Assembly: GCF_002994635.1 (NCBI RefSeq)
Contig: NZ_PVNL01000117.1
Location: 1-64,000, forward strand
DNA: 64,000 nucleotides
Direction of reading: 5' to 3'
From: Enhygromyxa salina
GTDB taxonomy: Bacteria > Myxococcota_A > Polyangia > Nannocystales > Nannocystaceae
Part shown: positions 26,468 to 35,478 of the stretch, piece by piece
How the letters are laid out: each line of letters begins with the position of its first letter
How positions within the stretch are numbered: position 1 is the stretch's first letter
The notes under the pieces: generated by a model
Told to the model about the DNA's origin: nothing
Databases searched by the model: none
The model's input: the letters and a program-made list of their open reading frames with translations, nothing else
Made by a program: the position numbers and the translations under genes

Positions 26468-27004
26468 TCAGTACGCGCAACCTCGCGGCTTCCTACACGT
26501 CTTGTTGCTGGCGATGCAGGAGTCGCCGCACGGCCGACCCGCACTGCAATAGCGGCAGCAGTCTCGAGGCTCGGAGCGCGCGTCGGAGTGACTCGACGAG
26601 GGAGATGAGTGCGACGACTGTGACGAACTCGACTTGCTGGTTTGCTTGGCCGCGCGCGCCGACTTGCGACGCTCGGCCTGCACTTCGCGCTGGCGTTCAG
26701 CGGCGAGCTGCTTGGTCAGCGTCGCGCGTCGACTGGCGGTCTGTGCTGGCGCCATATCCTCGGGCCAGTCGTCGGTCACCTGGTGGCGGCTGTCCACGAG
26801 TTGAATGAGGCGATCGAGCGCGGCGAGCCGATCGACGAGGCCCCGGTGCCGATCATTGACGACCGTGTGCTGCTCCGTGATCCCAGCGCCCACGGCGGCG
26901 AGCAGCTCGGCCCGGACCTCGTCATATTGGGCCTCGGTTGGCTCACGTCGCTCGATAGACCCGAGTTCCTCGCTGGCGGGGGCCAGGCGCGACTTCGCGA
27001 GCAT
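26468..27004 (-). CDS. Coiled-coil protein with C-terminal Cys-rich CGDSCI motif
   Basis: 178 residues from the ATG at 27004; GTG 27016 is an alternative. The main part is helical and charged (coiled-coil-like). A Ser-rich linker of about 20 residues precedes a compact C-terminal module: CCRYCSAG, CGDSCIAS, then KTCRKPRGCAY, seven Cys in about 30 residues. I recall similar tails in many small proteobacterial proteins of unknown function; they may bind zinc or form a disulfide knot. The gene follows the rhomboid gene by 56 bases and precedes the MYND gene. Confidence 0.6.
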   Translation of the reverse strand: MLAKSRLAPASEELGSIERREPTEAQYDEVRAELLAAVGAGITEQHTVVNDRHRGLVDRLAALDRLIQLVDSRHQVTDDWPEDMAPAQTASRRATLTKQLAAERQREVQAERRKSARAAKQTSKSSSSQSSHSSPSSSHSDARSEPRDCCRYCSAGRPCGDSCIASNKTCRKPRGCAY

Positions 27005-27060
27005 CTGACGAACCACGGTCAGCTGCTCGAGCGTGCGCGCCTCGGCGGTGTGGCGCGGCG

Positions 27061-28260
27061 TCAGTCCTCGAGCCCCAGCGCCGCCGCGGCCTGCTGGTAG
27101 AGCGCCCCCGCTTGCTCGAGCGCGGCCTCGTCGTTGTTGCGCAGGCCCTCGAGATCCTTCGCAAACGCCTGACCGGCCAGCTCGCAGTAGCGTGTCCACA
27201 TCTCGACCCGCTCGCGCGCGCGCTTGGGCAGGCGCTCGAGCCCCTCGAGCTCGGCCACACACTCGCGCATGGCCGGGATCGCCTGCTGCTCGAGCACGGC
27301 CAGGCGCTTGGCGACGTCGCCCGCGGACTCGTTGTAGGCGGTCTCGGCCGCGACGGCGCGATCGTACGCGCTCGACAGCGCAGCCGAAGGATCATCCCAG
27401 CGTGGCAGCGCCAGGCCACCACCCACGAGCAGCGTGACCGTGGCCGCACCCGCGATCCCGAGCGCCCGTCGACGCAGCGCCCGGAGCTCGCGCGGGGTCG
27501 AGACCGGCCGCTCGGACAGCCGCGAGATCAAGTAGCCCAGGCCGAGCCCCGCGAGCAGCCCACCCACGTGCGCGGCGACGTCGACGTACGGCACCGAGGC
27601 CTCGACGTTTGGCGCGAACTTGTCCATGGCTGGCCGCAATACGGAGATCACGGCGCTCAGGCCAATCACGATGATCGCGTTGCGCCGCACCGTGGCCACG
27701 AACTCGGGTGGCAGCACGCTGCGGCGTCGGAGCGTGAAGCCCATGAGCGCCCCGAACACCCCAAACAGCGCCCCCGAAGCGCCGACGCTGACGGCGGTGG
27801 GCTCCCACGCGACGCTGAGCAGGCTCGCGAGCAACCCACTGGCGAAGTAGATCAGCCCATACGCGGCGGGCCCGTAGATTTGCTCGCTGATCCGCCCGAT
27901 CACCCACAGAAAGTAGAGGTTGAAGCCGATGTGATAGATGCCGCCGTGGACGAACGTCGCGGTGAGCAGCCGCCACCACTGGCCGTTGCTGGTGCGGACT
28001 CCGAGGTTGCCGCCGAAGTCGATCAGCATGTCGGAGCTGGGTTCGTAGGCGTCGACGCCGAGCGAGACCATCACGACCCACACCAGCAAATTGAGGCCCA
28101 GCAACACGTAGGTCACCCACGGAGTCGGGGGGGCCTGACCCGCCTGCCTGCGAGCCTGCTCGCGGGCCTGCTGACGCTGGGCCTCGGCTTCACGGGCAGC
28201 CTGGCGCGCGCGGCCATCCGCCAGAGACACGACGTCGCCGTCTCGATCTTGCTCGCTCAC
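27061..28260 (-). CDS. Rhomboid family intramembrane serine protease
   Basis: 399 residues. A polar, Gln/Arg-rich N-terminal stretch of about 45 residues leads to a rhomboid core of six or more helices with the L1-loop-like WWRLLTATFVHGGIYHIGFN, the nucleophile Ser in GASGALFG and the catalytic His in AAHVGGLLAG. A final helix (ALGIAGAATVTLLVGGGLAL) and a helical cytoplasmic or periplasmic tail of about 110 residues follow, longer than in minimal bacterial rhomboids. It should cleave helix-destabilised membrane substrates. It sits in a - strand run between a radical-SAM-like gene and a Cys-rich gene. Confidence 0.88.
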   Translation of the reverse strand: MSEQDRDGDVVSLADGRARQAAREAEAQRQQAREQARRQAGQAPPTPWVTYVLLGLNLLVWVVMVSLGVDAYEPSSDMLIDFGGNLGVRTSNGQWWRLLTATFVHGGIYHIGFNLYFLWVIGRISEQIYGPAAYGLIYFASGLLASLLSVAWEPTAVSVGASGALFGVFGALMGFTLRRRSVLPPEFVATVRRNAIIVIGLSAVISVLRPAMDKFAPNVEASVPYVDVAAHVGGLLAGLGLGYLISRLSERPVSTPRELRALRRRALGIAGAATVTLLVGGGLALPRWDDPSAALSSAYDRAVAAETAYNESAGDVAKRLAVLEQQAIPAMRECVAELEGLERLPKRARERVEMWTRYCELAGQAFAKDLEGLRNNDEAALEQAGALYQQAAAALGLED

Positions 28261-28279
28261 GCCGGGGTTATACCGCCCG

Positions 28280-29086
28280 TCATGGCTGCGCTTGACAGTT
28301 TCGCTCGAGCGGGCTGGCCATCACCCGCACCGGTGGCTGCCCAGCACGCGGCCGGGCGCGCACGCGCGCTCGCAACGGGGCGAGCGCGTCCCGACCCAGC
28401 TCGACCAGATAGCCGGGCAGCGCAGTCAGCTCCGCGGGCCGACGGCGCCACCGCGAACCCAGCGAGCTCAGCCGGCGCCGTGCCCAGACCCACCCGCGAT
28501 ACAAGGTCTGCGCGCTCATCTGGGCCGGTGTCACCACCACGTGCGCGCCGTCCCAGCGCTCGAGGTCGCGGTGGCGGACCCGGTCCGCGCGAGCGAGCTC
28601 GCGGATCAGCGCGCCGCCAGGGTCGGGCGTCCACAGGCGCAGCTCCACGTTCGCCAGCCGCTGGGCCTCGACCCACGCGACCACCCGCTCGAAGCAGCCG
28701 GCGTCATCGTGATCCTGACCGAGCGTGAAGCTCCCATGCACCCGCATGCCCTGCCGCTGCAGCCTGTGCACGAGCTGCGCGAGCTGTTCGGCGCGACCGT
28801 CATCGACGCCGCCCAGGGTGTCGAACTCGACGTGGAGCTCGGCGCAGCCCGAGGCCTGCAGCGCGCCGACGACCTCGCTCATCGAGAGCAGCGCGTCGGC
28901 CTGCACGACCGCCGCGAACGGCGTGGGCGGACGCAGGCCAGTCGTGACCGCCAGCTCGAAGCGACGCAGCCGCGCGAGTCCCCACACCTGCGAATGGCTG
29001 GCGTCGCCCCGGCTGCCCATGATCGACGCCCGCCGCCGAACGGGCCGGTCGATCGGTCGGTCGGGGTCGAAGCGAGGCGGCGTCAC
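28280..29086 (-). CDS. Radical-SAM-like protein lacking the iron-sulfur cluster motif
   Basis: 268 residues from a GTG at 29086 with a GAGGG site in front. From about residue 70 the sequence follows the second half of a radical SAM TIM barrel of the B12-binding type: a GCAELHVEFDTLGG strand, HRLQRQGMRVHGSFTLGQDH, then FERVVAWVEAQRL, LWTPDPGGAL and a WDGAHVVVTPAQMSAQTLYRG block. The Cys-x3-Cys-x2-Cys motif and the N-terminal half barrel are absent, and nothing upstream can supply them because a divergent gene begins 77 bases away. It is thus either a domesticated pseudo-enzyme or a 5'-truncated relic. Confidence 0.6.
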   Translation of the reverse strand: MTPPRFDPDRPIDRPVRRRASIMGSRGDASHSQVWGLARLRRFELAVTTGLRPPTPFAAVVQADALLSMSEVVGALQASGCAELHVEFDTLGGVDDGRAEQLAQLVHRLQRQGMRVHGSFTLGQDHDDAGCFERVVAWVEAQRLANVELRLWTPDPGGALIRELARADRVRHRDLERWDGAHVVVTPAQMSAQTLYRGWVWARRRLSSLGSRWRRRPAELTALPGYLVELGRDALAPLRARVRARPRAGQPPVRVMASPLERNCQAQP

Positions 29087-29162
29087 GGACCCTCGACGGG
29101 CGATCCTGGGCCGCTATTCCGGCGTCGACGCGGGCGGGCCGTGATAGCCTGCTGCCCTTCTC

Positions 29163-30140
29163 ATGGATCGACATACGCGCCCCCTCGAGCTGTCTCGGAA
29201 CCTGGCTCCCCTGCTCATGTGTCCGCTGCTGCTGGCCGTCGCGTGCGCCGACGACGGGCTCACCGACGGCACGACCTTCGCCGAGTTTGGCAACGCGGAC
29301 GCCGACACCACCAGCACGACGGAGACCGCGGGCGACGGCGACGGCGATGGCGACACGGGTGATGGCGACGGCGACTCCGGCGATGGCGATGGCGATGGCG
29401 ATGGCGATGGCGACGGCGACTCCGGTGACGGCGACTCCGGCGACGGCGACGGCGACTCCGGTGATGGCGACGGCGACTCCGGCGACGGCGACGGCGACAC
29501 GGGCGACGGCGACACGGGTGATCCTTGCCTCGAGTGCATGGTGACGCTGAACTCCACCCAGTCGTCGAGCTTCGTCGCGCTCCCCGGCACCGAGTACCTC
29601 GGCTCTGCGACCTTGCAGGGCGACCAGATCATCTACGCGCTCGATGAGGTCGACAGCGGCCGGGTGATCTACACGGCCGACACCAACTTGCTCAACAACG
29701 AGATCACCGACTGCCCACTGTGGCAGTGGCTGGGGCAGACCGGCAACGACCTGCCCAAGGTGCTCAGCTTCGGTCGCAACCTGTGCGGTGGGCTCGGCAA
29801 CAACCTCGCCCAGTATCCAGACCTGACCTACGCTGGCACCAATCTGCCCGCCCAGTACGTCAACAACCCCGCGCTGCTGGCCGCCGACTACGACGCGGTG
29901 ATCTACTGCACGCTCGGGTCAACGCCCGCGAACGCGGCCCAGACGATCGTCGACTACGTGCAAGACCACGGCGGCGGGCTGTACCTCGCCAGCGAGTACT
30001 GGGGCTTCATCAATCAGAGCGATCTCAACGCGATCAACGCGATCGCTGTGCCGTTTGGGACCCAGTTTCAGGCCACCAACCTGGCCTGGGGTCAGGCCAA
30101 CGGCGAGATCGGTTTTGCCTGCTTCCCCGATCCGCAGTGA
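29163..30140 (+). CDS. Lipoprotein with long Gly-Asp repeat spacer
   Basis: 325 residues. The signal peptide ends in LLLAVAC. A low-complexity Gly-Asp spacer (about residues 57-120, with Ser and Thr interruptions) joins it to a C-terminal domain of about 200 residues with an alpha/beta class-I-glutamine-amidotransferase-like feel: strand RVIYTADTN, later IVDYVQDHGGGLYLASEYWG. No catalytic Cys is evident in that position, so the role is probably binding rather than catalysis. Such Gly-Asp spacers behind lipoboxes are frequent in Nannocystales surface proteins. Confidence 0.8.
   Translation: MDRHTRPLELSRNLAPLLMCPLLLAVACADDGLTDGTTFAEFGNADADTTSTTETAGDGDGDGDTGDGDGDSGDGDGDGDGDGDGDSGDGDSGDGDGDSGDGDGDSGDGDGDTGDGDTGDPCLECMVTLNSTQSSSFVALPGTEYLGSATLQGDQIIYALDEVDSGRVIYTADTNLLNNEITDCPLWQWLGQTGNDLPKVLSFGRNLCGGLGNNLAQYPDLTYAGTNLPAQYVNNPALLAADYDAVIYCTLGSTPANAAQTIVDYVQDHGGGLYLASEYWGFINQSDLNAINAIAVPFGTQFQATNLAWGQANGEIGFACFPDPQ
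29331..29520 (+). repeat. GGCGAC/GGCGAT low-complexity array
   Basis: About 190 bases built from the hexamer GGCGAY with occasional TCC or ACG codons inserted, inside the lipoprotein gene. It is prone to slippage, so length could differ between strains. Confidence 0.9.
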
Positions 30141-30268
30141 CCGGTCTTCACCGCCGGACTCCATGCTGACCGGCGTCAGCGCCTGGTCGTCGCGCTGGAT
30201 GTCGAGATCATATTTGCGCTCACGCGCGCGGTGCCGGCACCGTGTGGGTGACTATAGTTAGCGAGAAG

Positions 30269-31972
30269 ATGTACACCCGCACGACGATTCCACTATTGAC
30301 GATGCTGGCCCTCGGTGCCTGCTCCACCGAGTCGACCAAGACCCCGGATCCGGCCACCGACACCGGTGAAGACCTCGCCACCCGAGCCGGCGCGCCGCTG
30401 CTCGAGGGCATGGGCGATTATCACTTTCCGATCAGCAGCAAGAGCCCCGAGGCACAACGCTACTTTGACCAGGGCATGGTCCTAGCATTTGGATTCAACC
30501 ACGCCGAGGCAATTCGCAGCTTCAGAGCGGCGCAGCGCCTCGATGACAGCTGCGCGATCTGCTATTGGGGCGAGGCGCTCGCCACGGGTCCAAACATCAA
30601 CGTCACTAGCAATGGCAAGGCTGTGATGTCCAAAGAAGAGCGCGTGGCTGCACGGGCTGCGCTGGAGAAAGCGATTGAACGCAAGCCCTACGCCTCTGAT
30701 TTGGAGCGAGATTACATTGCTGCGCTCACCGCCCGATACAGCGCCGACCCCGACGCCGAGCGTGAGCCACAGGATCTTGCCTATGCCGCCTCCATGCGCG
30801 AGCTCGCCCGCAAGTATCCGCTCAACGACGACATCCAGGCCCTGTTCGCCGAGGCGATGATGGTCACGATGCCCTGGGACTATTGGCTGGACCCAGACCA
30901 GCCCAAGCCCGGCACCGTGGAGGTCCTCGACACGCTCGAGACCGTGATCGAGCGCAACCCCGTGCACCCGCTCGCGCTGCACCTGTATATTCACGCGATC
31001 GAGGCCTCGTCTCAGCCGGAGCGCGCCGAGCAGGCCGCCGACACCCTGGCCAACCTGGTCCCCGGCTCGGGTCATTTGGTCCACATGCCCGCCCACATCT
31101 ACTGGAGGGTTGGACGTTACAACGACGCAACAAAAGCCAACGTGCGAGCCGCGGCGGTCGACGAGAAATACATCGCGCAAGCCAACGCGCAGGGTTTTTA
31201 CCCGGCGATGTATTACCCCCACAACATTCACTTTCTCTGGGCCGCGTCGACCATGGAGGGGCGCAGCGCCATGGCGATCGAGGCCGCGCGCAAGGTCGCG
31301 GATAATGTACATATGGAGCAGATCGAGGAGTACCCCTCGGTCGAGTTCTTCAAGACAATTCCGCTGTTGGCGCTCGTGCAATTCGGTCGCTGGAATGAAG
31401 TCTTGGCCGAGCCGATGCCGCCCACCCAATTCGACTACTCCAACGCGATCTGGCACTACGCCCGCGGTGTGGCGTACGCCAACCTGGGAAACCTCGACGC
31501 GGCGAGGACCGAGCGCGAGGCGCTCGTGCCGTTGCGTGACTCGGTCAAGGTGCGGTTTCTCGACAGCGTGGATTACCCGGCCACGGTGCTGCTCACGATC
31601 GCCGACGAGCTGCTGCTCGGTGAGATCGCGCTGGCCAAGGGCGACAACAACGCCGCCGTCGAGCACTTCACTCGCGCCGTACAAGCGCAGGATCAGCTGC
31701 CCTACATGGAGCCGCCGTTTTGGTACTACCCAACCCGGCAATCCCTCGGTCTGGCGCTGCTGCGGGCCGGGAAGCCTGCCAAGGCCGAGGCCGTGTACCG
31801 ACGTGATCTGGACCAGTATCCACACAATGGCTGGTCGATGCTGGGGCTGCTGCAGAGCCTCGAGGCTCAGCACCGCGACAAAGAAGCCGCCGCCGTACGG
31901 ACGATGTTCGAGCATGTCTGGTCGCAGGCCGACATCGAGCTCAGCGCCTCCCGCATCCAGGGGACCATGTAG
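30269..31972 (+). CDS. TPR-repeat lipoprotein
   Basis: 567 residues from the ATG at 30269. The signal peptide ends in LALGAC. The rest is helical hairpins of TPR type from about residue 60 to the end, with conserved segments SFRAAQRLDDSCAICYWGEA, HLYIHAIEASSQPERAEQAA, LVHMPAHIYWRVGRYNDA and MYYPHNIHFLWAASTMEGR. This belongs to a widespread family of TPR proteins without assigned role. Codon use is looser than in neighbours (more A/T in third positions in the first half), hinting at a different history. A TATAGT word at 30253-30258 could be its -10 box. Confidence 0.85.
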   Translation: MYTRTTIPLLTMLALGACSTESTKTPDPATDTGEDLATRAGAPLLEGMGDYHFPISSKSPEAQRYFDQGMVLAFGFNHAEAIRSFRAAQRLDDSCAICYWGEALATGPNINVTSNGKAVMSKEERVAARAALEKAIERKPYASDLERDYIAALTARYSADPDAEREPQDLAYAASMRELARKYPLNDDIQALFAEAMMVTMPWDYWLDPDQPKPGTVEVLDTLETVIERNPVHPLALHLYIHAIEASSQPERAEQAADTLANLVPGSGHLVHMPAHIYWRVGRYNDATKANVRAAAVDEKYIAQANAQGFYPAMYYPHNIHFLWAASTMEGRSAMAIEAARKVADNVHMEQIEEYPSVEFFKTIPLLALVQFGRWNEVLAEPMPPTQFDYSNAIWHYARGVAYANLGNLDAARTEREALVPLRDSVKVRFLDSVDYPATVLLTIADELLLGEIALAKGDNNAAVEHFTRAVQAQDQLPYMEPPFWYYPTRQSLGLALLRAGKPAKAEAVYRRDLDQYPHNGWSMLGLLQSLEAQHRDKEAAAVRTMFEHVWSQADIELSASRIQGTM

Positions 31973-31976
31973 AAGC

Positions 31977-32520
31977 TCAACAACTGTCGAGGTCGAGCGG
32001 CAAGGTCTCGCTCAGGTAGCTCGCGGTTCCCTCGGACAGGGTGAAGTCCTCCCAGCAACAAGTCCGCACGCCGTCGCCAAACCAACCGTGCGCCGCTTCA
32101 TGCAGGTGGGCACGCCCACACCACGATCTGCGTGCCCGCCTCGGTCGCGCCGAGGTTTATGCGGGTGTAGTCGTCGACGGCCCACGCGAGCACGTAAGCC
32201 GGCGTCGCGGTGTCGACCTGTCGCGGGTACACGGCCGTCAGCCCCTCGGGCTGACCTTTCAGCTCGAGCTGGAAGGTCAGCCCGTCCGCGGGCTGCGGGT
32301 GACAGGGAAACAGCCGACCACACCCGTCGGGCCACAGCAGCGTCGACACGTTTGCCAGCCAGCCCATGCGGGCGTCGACGTCGGGGATCACATACTCGAC
32401 GCGGACGCGCTCGAGCACGGACGAGGCCGGGAGCGCCAGATGCAGGCTCGTACCGTCGCGCTCGAACGGGAGCTGGGCGTCGATGCGATCGTCGTGCGCG
32501 CCGCCGGCTCGCTCGGCGCA
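31977..32520 (-). pseudogene. Remnant of an M1-family aminopeptidase
   Basis: Reading the - strand, one frame from about 32520 down to 32100 gives the domain preceding the catalytic part of M1 peptidases (GLTAVYPRQVDTATPAYVLA, WAVDDYTRINLGATEAGTQI) and then stops. A second frame begins at the same point with the zinc motif HEAAHGWFGDG, followed by WEDFTLSEGTASYLSE, and ends at 31977. In intact relatives about 60-70 residues separate these blocks, so an internal deletion with frame change near 32100 has removed them. Both the N-terminal and C-terminal parts of the enzyme are also missing. It is clearly dead. Confidence 0.8.
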
Positions 32521-32571
32521 TGTCTCGGCGCTCCGCCATTGGAGCGGGTTCAGAGGTATACTCGGCTCGTC

Positions 32572-33148
32572 ATGCCGAAGCCCGCCGAAGAGCCCCAGCG
32601 CTTCAGCTACGCCGACGTCCTGCGTTGGCCCGAGGGTGAGCGCTGGGAGCTGCACGAGGGCGTCGCCGTGGCGATGAGCCCGGCGCCGAGCGACTCATCA
32701 GCGGGTCGTGGGCGAGCTGTACCGACAGATCGCCAACTTCTTGATTGATCGGCCCTTTAAAGTGTTCGTTGGGCCCTTCGACGTGCGCCTGGGCCCGAGC
32801 GGCGCGGCGCCGGATCAGGTCGACACGGTGGTCCAGCCCGATCTCGCGGTCATCTGTGATCGAGCGGGCCTCGACGAGCATGGGTTTCAGGGTGGTCCGG
32901 ACTGGGTGATCGAGGTGCTCAGCCCTTCGACGGCGGCGCGCGATCAGGTCACCAAGCTGCGCTACTACGAAACCCACGGGGTCAAGCACTACTGGCTGGT
33001 CCATCCGATCGAGCACGTGGTCACGGTCTACTCGCGCCCTGATTCGACCGCTCGGTTTGGGCGGCCGCAGGTCAGCGAGACCAAGGGTCAGCTCGCCTCG
33101 GGGATGTTCGACGGGCTCAGCATCGACTGGGAGCTGCTCCCCGCCTAG
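32572..33148 (+). pseudogene. Uma2-family (DUF820) nuclease-like gene with a frameshift
   Basis: The N-terminal part starts at ATG 32572 (MPKPAEEPQRFSYADVLRWP, ending VAMSPAPS), and the rest continues in another frame as THQRVVGELYRQIANFL from about 32690 to the stop at 33148. Joining the two restores a normal Uma2 protein of about 190 residues with the PD-(D/E)XK-like core: QPDLAVICD, WVIEVLSPST and YYETHGVKHYWLV. A single-base change at about 32688-32694 therefore breaks the gene, unless it is a sequencing error. It lies next to the M1 remnant, so this is a decaying interval. Confidence 0.8.
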
Positions 33149-33153
33149 CGCAC

Positions 33154-34359
33154 CTAGAACATGGGACAGGGGGTGTTCGAGCACTCGGGACCGCCGACGC
33201 CGCCGCAGATCTCCACGATCCCAGGCTCGGTCGCCGACTCCAGCGCGAGCACGTCGGCCCACGGCAACGACGCGTTATTGCGGACCACCAGCTTCGACAG
33301 CTCCGTGAGCGCCTCGAGCCCGTCGAGGCTGGTCAGGCTGCCGATCCACTCGAGCTCGAGCACGTTGACGCTCGCCAGGCTCGTGGCCTGACTGAGGTCG
33401 ACCAAGCTCGCCTGCGCGTTTTGCTGGCAGTGGTCGTACTTCACCGCGAGGGTCTGGACGTCGATCAGGTTCTCGAGGCCGTCGAGGCTCGCGAGGTTGA
33501 GGTTGTCGTACAAGCGCAGGCTCTCGAGCCGCAAGAAGCCCTCGAGCCCGTCGAGGTCCGTCAGCGCTTGGTTGCCGTCGATCAACACCGAGGCGTGCTG
33601 CGAGGCGCAACAGTCCGAGAGCCCGCTCAGATCCACGAGCGACGAGTTGTCCTCGATCTCGATCGCTATCGCGTTGCCGGTGGTTGGCAGCGAAAACAGC
33701 GGCAGCCCGTCGAGGCTCGGCAACAGATCATTGTCGGCGACCTCGAGCGCGGTCGGGGCGATGTGATCCGGCAGGCCAGCGAGGCTGGTCATCCCGGCGT
33801 TCTTGCTGATCGTGATGTGGTCGACCGTGGCGAGCGACTCGAGACCGTGGAGGTCACCGAGGTTGTCGTTGCGTCGAACGTGCAGCCAGTCCACGCGCTC
33901 GAGCTGCTCGAGCCCCTCGAGGCTGGTCAGCGAGAAGTTGCCGGACACGTAGATCGTGCCACCGACCTCGCGCAAGTTGGCGAGCATGTCCAGGCTGATC
34001 AGCTGCGTGGTGGGGCCGATCGTCAGGTCGCCGAGCACCTGCTCGACGCAGTCGACCGACTGCGGAGCGGTGTCGTCGGAGATCATCAGGTCGCTGACGA
34101 CCGACACGCAGGGGGCGGAACCAGTGTCGACGATGTTGCCGTCGTCATCGCTGTCGGGCTCGCCGTCCCCGTCACCCGAGTCGGGATCGCCGTCACCGTC
34201 GCCGAGCTCGTCTTCGCCGAACCCGATCCCATCGTCCTGCGGCGGCAATGTTCGGCCCTCGCAGCTAGCGAACAAGAGCACGAGCGGCCCCATCAGCAAG
34301 GTCCGCGCGCGCCGGGAGGTCGGCAGACCGGCCACGACGGCCCAACATAGCATGTCCAC
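33154..34359 (-). CDS. Lipoprotein with leucine-rich, receptor-L-like repeats
   Basis: 401 residues. The N-terminus contains Arg residues and a hydrophobic stretch ending LLFASC; the exact start is uncertain (ATG 34359, ATG 34353 or GTG 34335). An acidic Gly-Asp/Asp-Ser spacer follows. From about residue 100 there are irregular leucine-rich repeats of the type LTSLEGLEQLERV, LGDLHGLESLATV, LTDLDGLEGFLRL and LASLDGLENLIDV, with Cys pairs capping the ends. Such beta-solenoids bind protein or glycan ligands at the cell surface. Convergent with the broken Uma2 gene. Confidence 0.8.
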   Translation of the reverse strand: MDMLCWAVVAGLPTSRRARTLLMGPLVLLFASCEGRTLPPQDDGIGFGEDELGDGDGDPDSGDGDGEPDSDDDGNIVDTGSAPCVSVVSDLMISDDTAPQSVDCVEQVLGDLTIGPTTQLISLDMLANLREVGGTIYVSGNFSLTSLEGLEQLERVDWLHVRRNDNLGDLHGLESLATVDHITISKNAGMTSLAGLPDHIAPTALEVADNDLLPSLDGLPLFSLPTTGNAIAIEIEDNSSLVDLSGLSDCCASQHASVLIDGNQALTDLDGLEGFLRLESLRLYDNLNLASLDGLENLIDVQTLAVKYDHCQQNAQASLVDLSQATSLASVNVLELEWIGSLTSLDGLEALTELSKLVVRNNASLPWADVLALESATEPGIVEICGGVGGPECSNTPCPMF

Positions 34360-34506
34360 ACACCGACTGGCCCTTCACCAAAGTCTTTTATGGGTGGTCC
34401 GCGCTCACCTTCATGTCGGTTGATCCCCCACTCGCCCGCCCGTGAACCAACGTGGAAACACGCCTGCGCGCCCGAATACCTGATAGATTCGCGGTGGAGC
34501 GTCGCC

Positions 34507-34755
34507 ATGAAGCACATCATCTGGTCATCAACCTTCCTGATCGCGTGCCTGCTCGGGGCCTGCTCGTCCGAGAAAGACGTCACGTGCGACGTCACCTGGA
34601 AGGCCCAGGACGACAGCGAGCTCGGCCGCGGCGAGATTGTCTATGAGGGCCTCGACGACGTGGATGCGGGCCTCGAGATGTGCAAGGAGGACGAGATGGA
34701 CCACGAGGATCGGCCCACCGACTCGGTCAGCTTCGCCTGTAGCTGCAGCACCTGA
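34507..34755 (+). CDS. Small lipoprotein, hypothetical
   Basis: 82 residues. The signal peptide is short and ends in CLLGAC. The mature part is acidic, with Cys residues near both ends (VTCDVTW and SFACSCST) that could form disulfides. No family recognised. The gene is convergent with the fatty-acid hydroxylase gene, nine bases away. Confidence 0.65.
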   Translation: MKHIIWSSTFLIACLLGACSSEKDVTCDVTWKAQDDSELGRGEIVYEGLDDVDAGLEMCKEDEMDHEDRPTDSVSFACSCST

Positions 34756-34764
34756 GCTGGGAGC

Positions 34765-35478
34765 TCAGTCGTTGGTGTCTAGCAGCCCCAGCGTGCGGGC
34801 TGTGTTGGAGGTCTCGACCTCGCCATGATCTGGGAGGGTGCCCAGCACCACGTCGCCGAGGTGCCGGGTGACCCCCATCCAATAGCGCTCATTCTTGAAA
34901 TGGTGCAGCCGATGCAGCCGCCACTGCCGCTCGTAGACGCGGCCCTTGGGGCGGTAGCTGGTATGGGTCAAAAAGTGGATCCACTCGTAATAGGTAGCGA
35001 TCCCGGCCGTGGCGATCATGGTCGTGGCCCACACGCCAGCGGTGGGCGCGAGCAGCCAGAACACCCCAGCCCCCAGCGCCAGCCCGAGCACCATGATCGG
35101 CAGCGGCATCAGCACGAAGCGCAGATCCCAGGGATCGCGATGGTGGAGCCGATGCATGCGGGCCGCGTGGTAGTCCCAGCGCATCCCCAGCAGCTGGCGC
35201 GGCCGGTGATGCAAGATGAACACGTGGATGATCCACTCCGCGAACGGGTGCAGCGCGAGCAACAGCGCGACCGGAACGAGGTCCCACCAGCCCCAGTCGC
35301 CGTGGCCGAGTAGGTACATTCGGTAGCCAACCCACGCGAGCAAGTGCAGGAGCAAGAACTTGGGCTGGAGCTCGCGCAGCCAGATGTTCAGGGCCTGCGC
35401 GAGGGTCAGATCGCGCGCCCTGGCATACATGGGCTGGTTCTTTACCCCCAGTCGAACGCGGCGCTTTTTCTCAGTCAT
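34765..35478 (-). CDS. Fatty acid hydroxylase / sterol desaturase family protein
   Basis: 237 residues, membrane di-iron enzyme with four or more helices and abundant His clusters: HPFAEWIIHVFILHH, MHRLHH, HFLTHTSY and LHRLHHFKNERYWMG. These are the iron ligands of the superfamily. Its ATG overlaps the stop of the upstream GntR-family regulator gene (ATGA), so the two are translationally coupled. A FadR-type regulator paired with a lipid hydroxylase suggests control by an acyl ligand; the substrate is unknown. It is unlike the hydroxylase at 17247 in detail. Confidence 0.85.
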   Translation of the reverse strand: MTEKKRRVRLGVKNQPMYARARDLTLAQALNIWLRELQPKFLLLHLLAWVGYRMYLLGHGDWGWWDLVPVALLLALHPFAEWIIHVFILHHRPRQLLGMRWDYHAARMHRLHHRDPWDLRFVLMPLPIMVLGLALGAGVFWLLAPTAGVWATTMIATAGIATYYEWIHFLTHTSYRPKGRVYERQWRLHRLHHFKNERYWMGVTRHLGDVVLGTLPDHGEVETSNTARTLGLLDTND

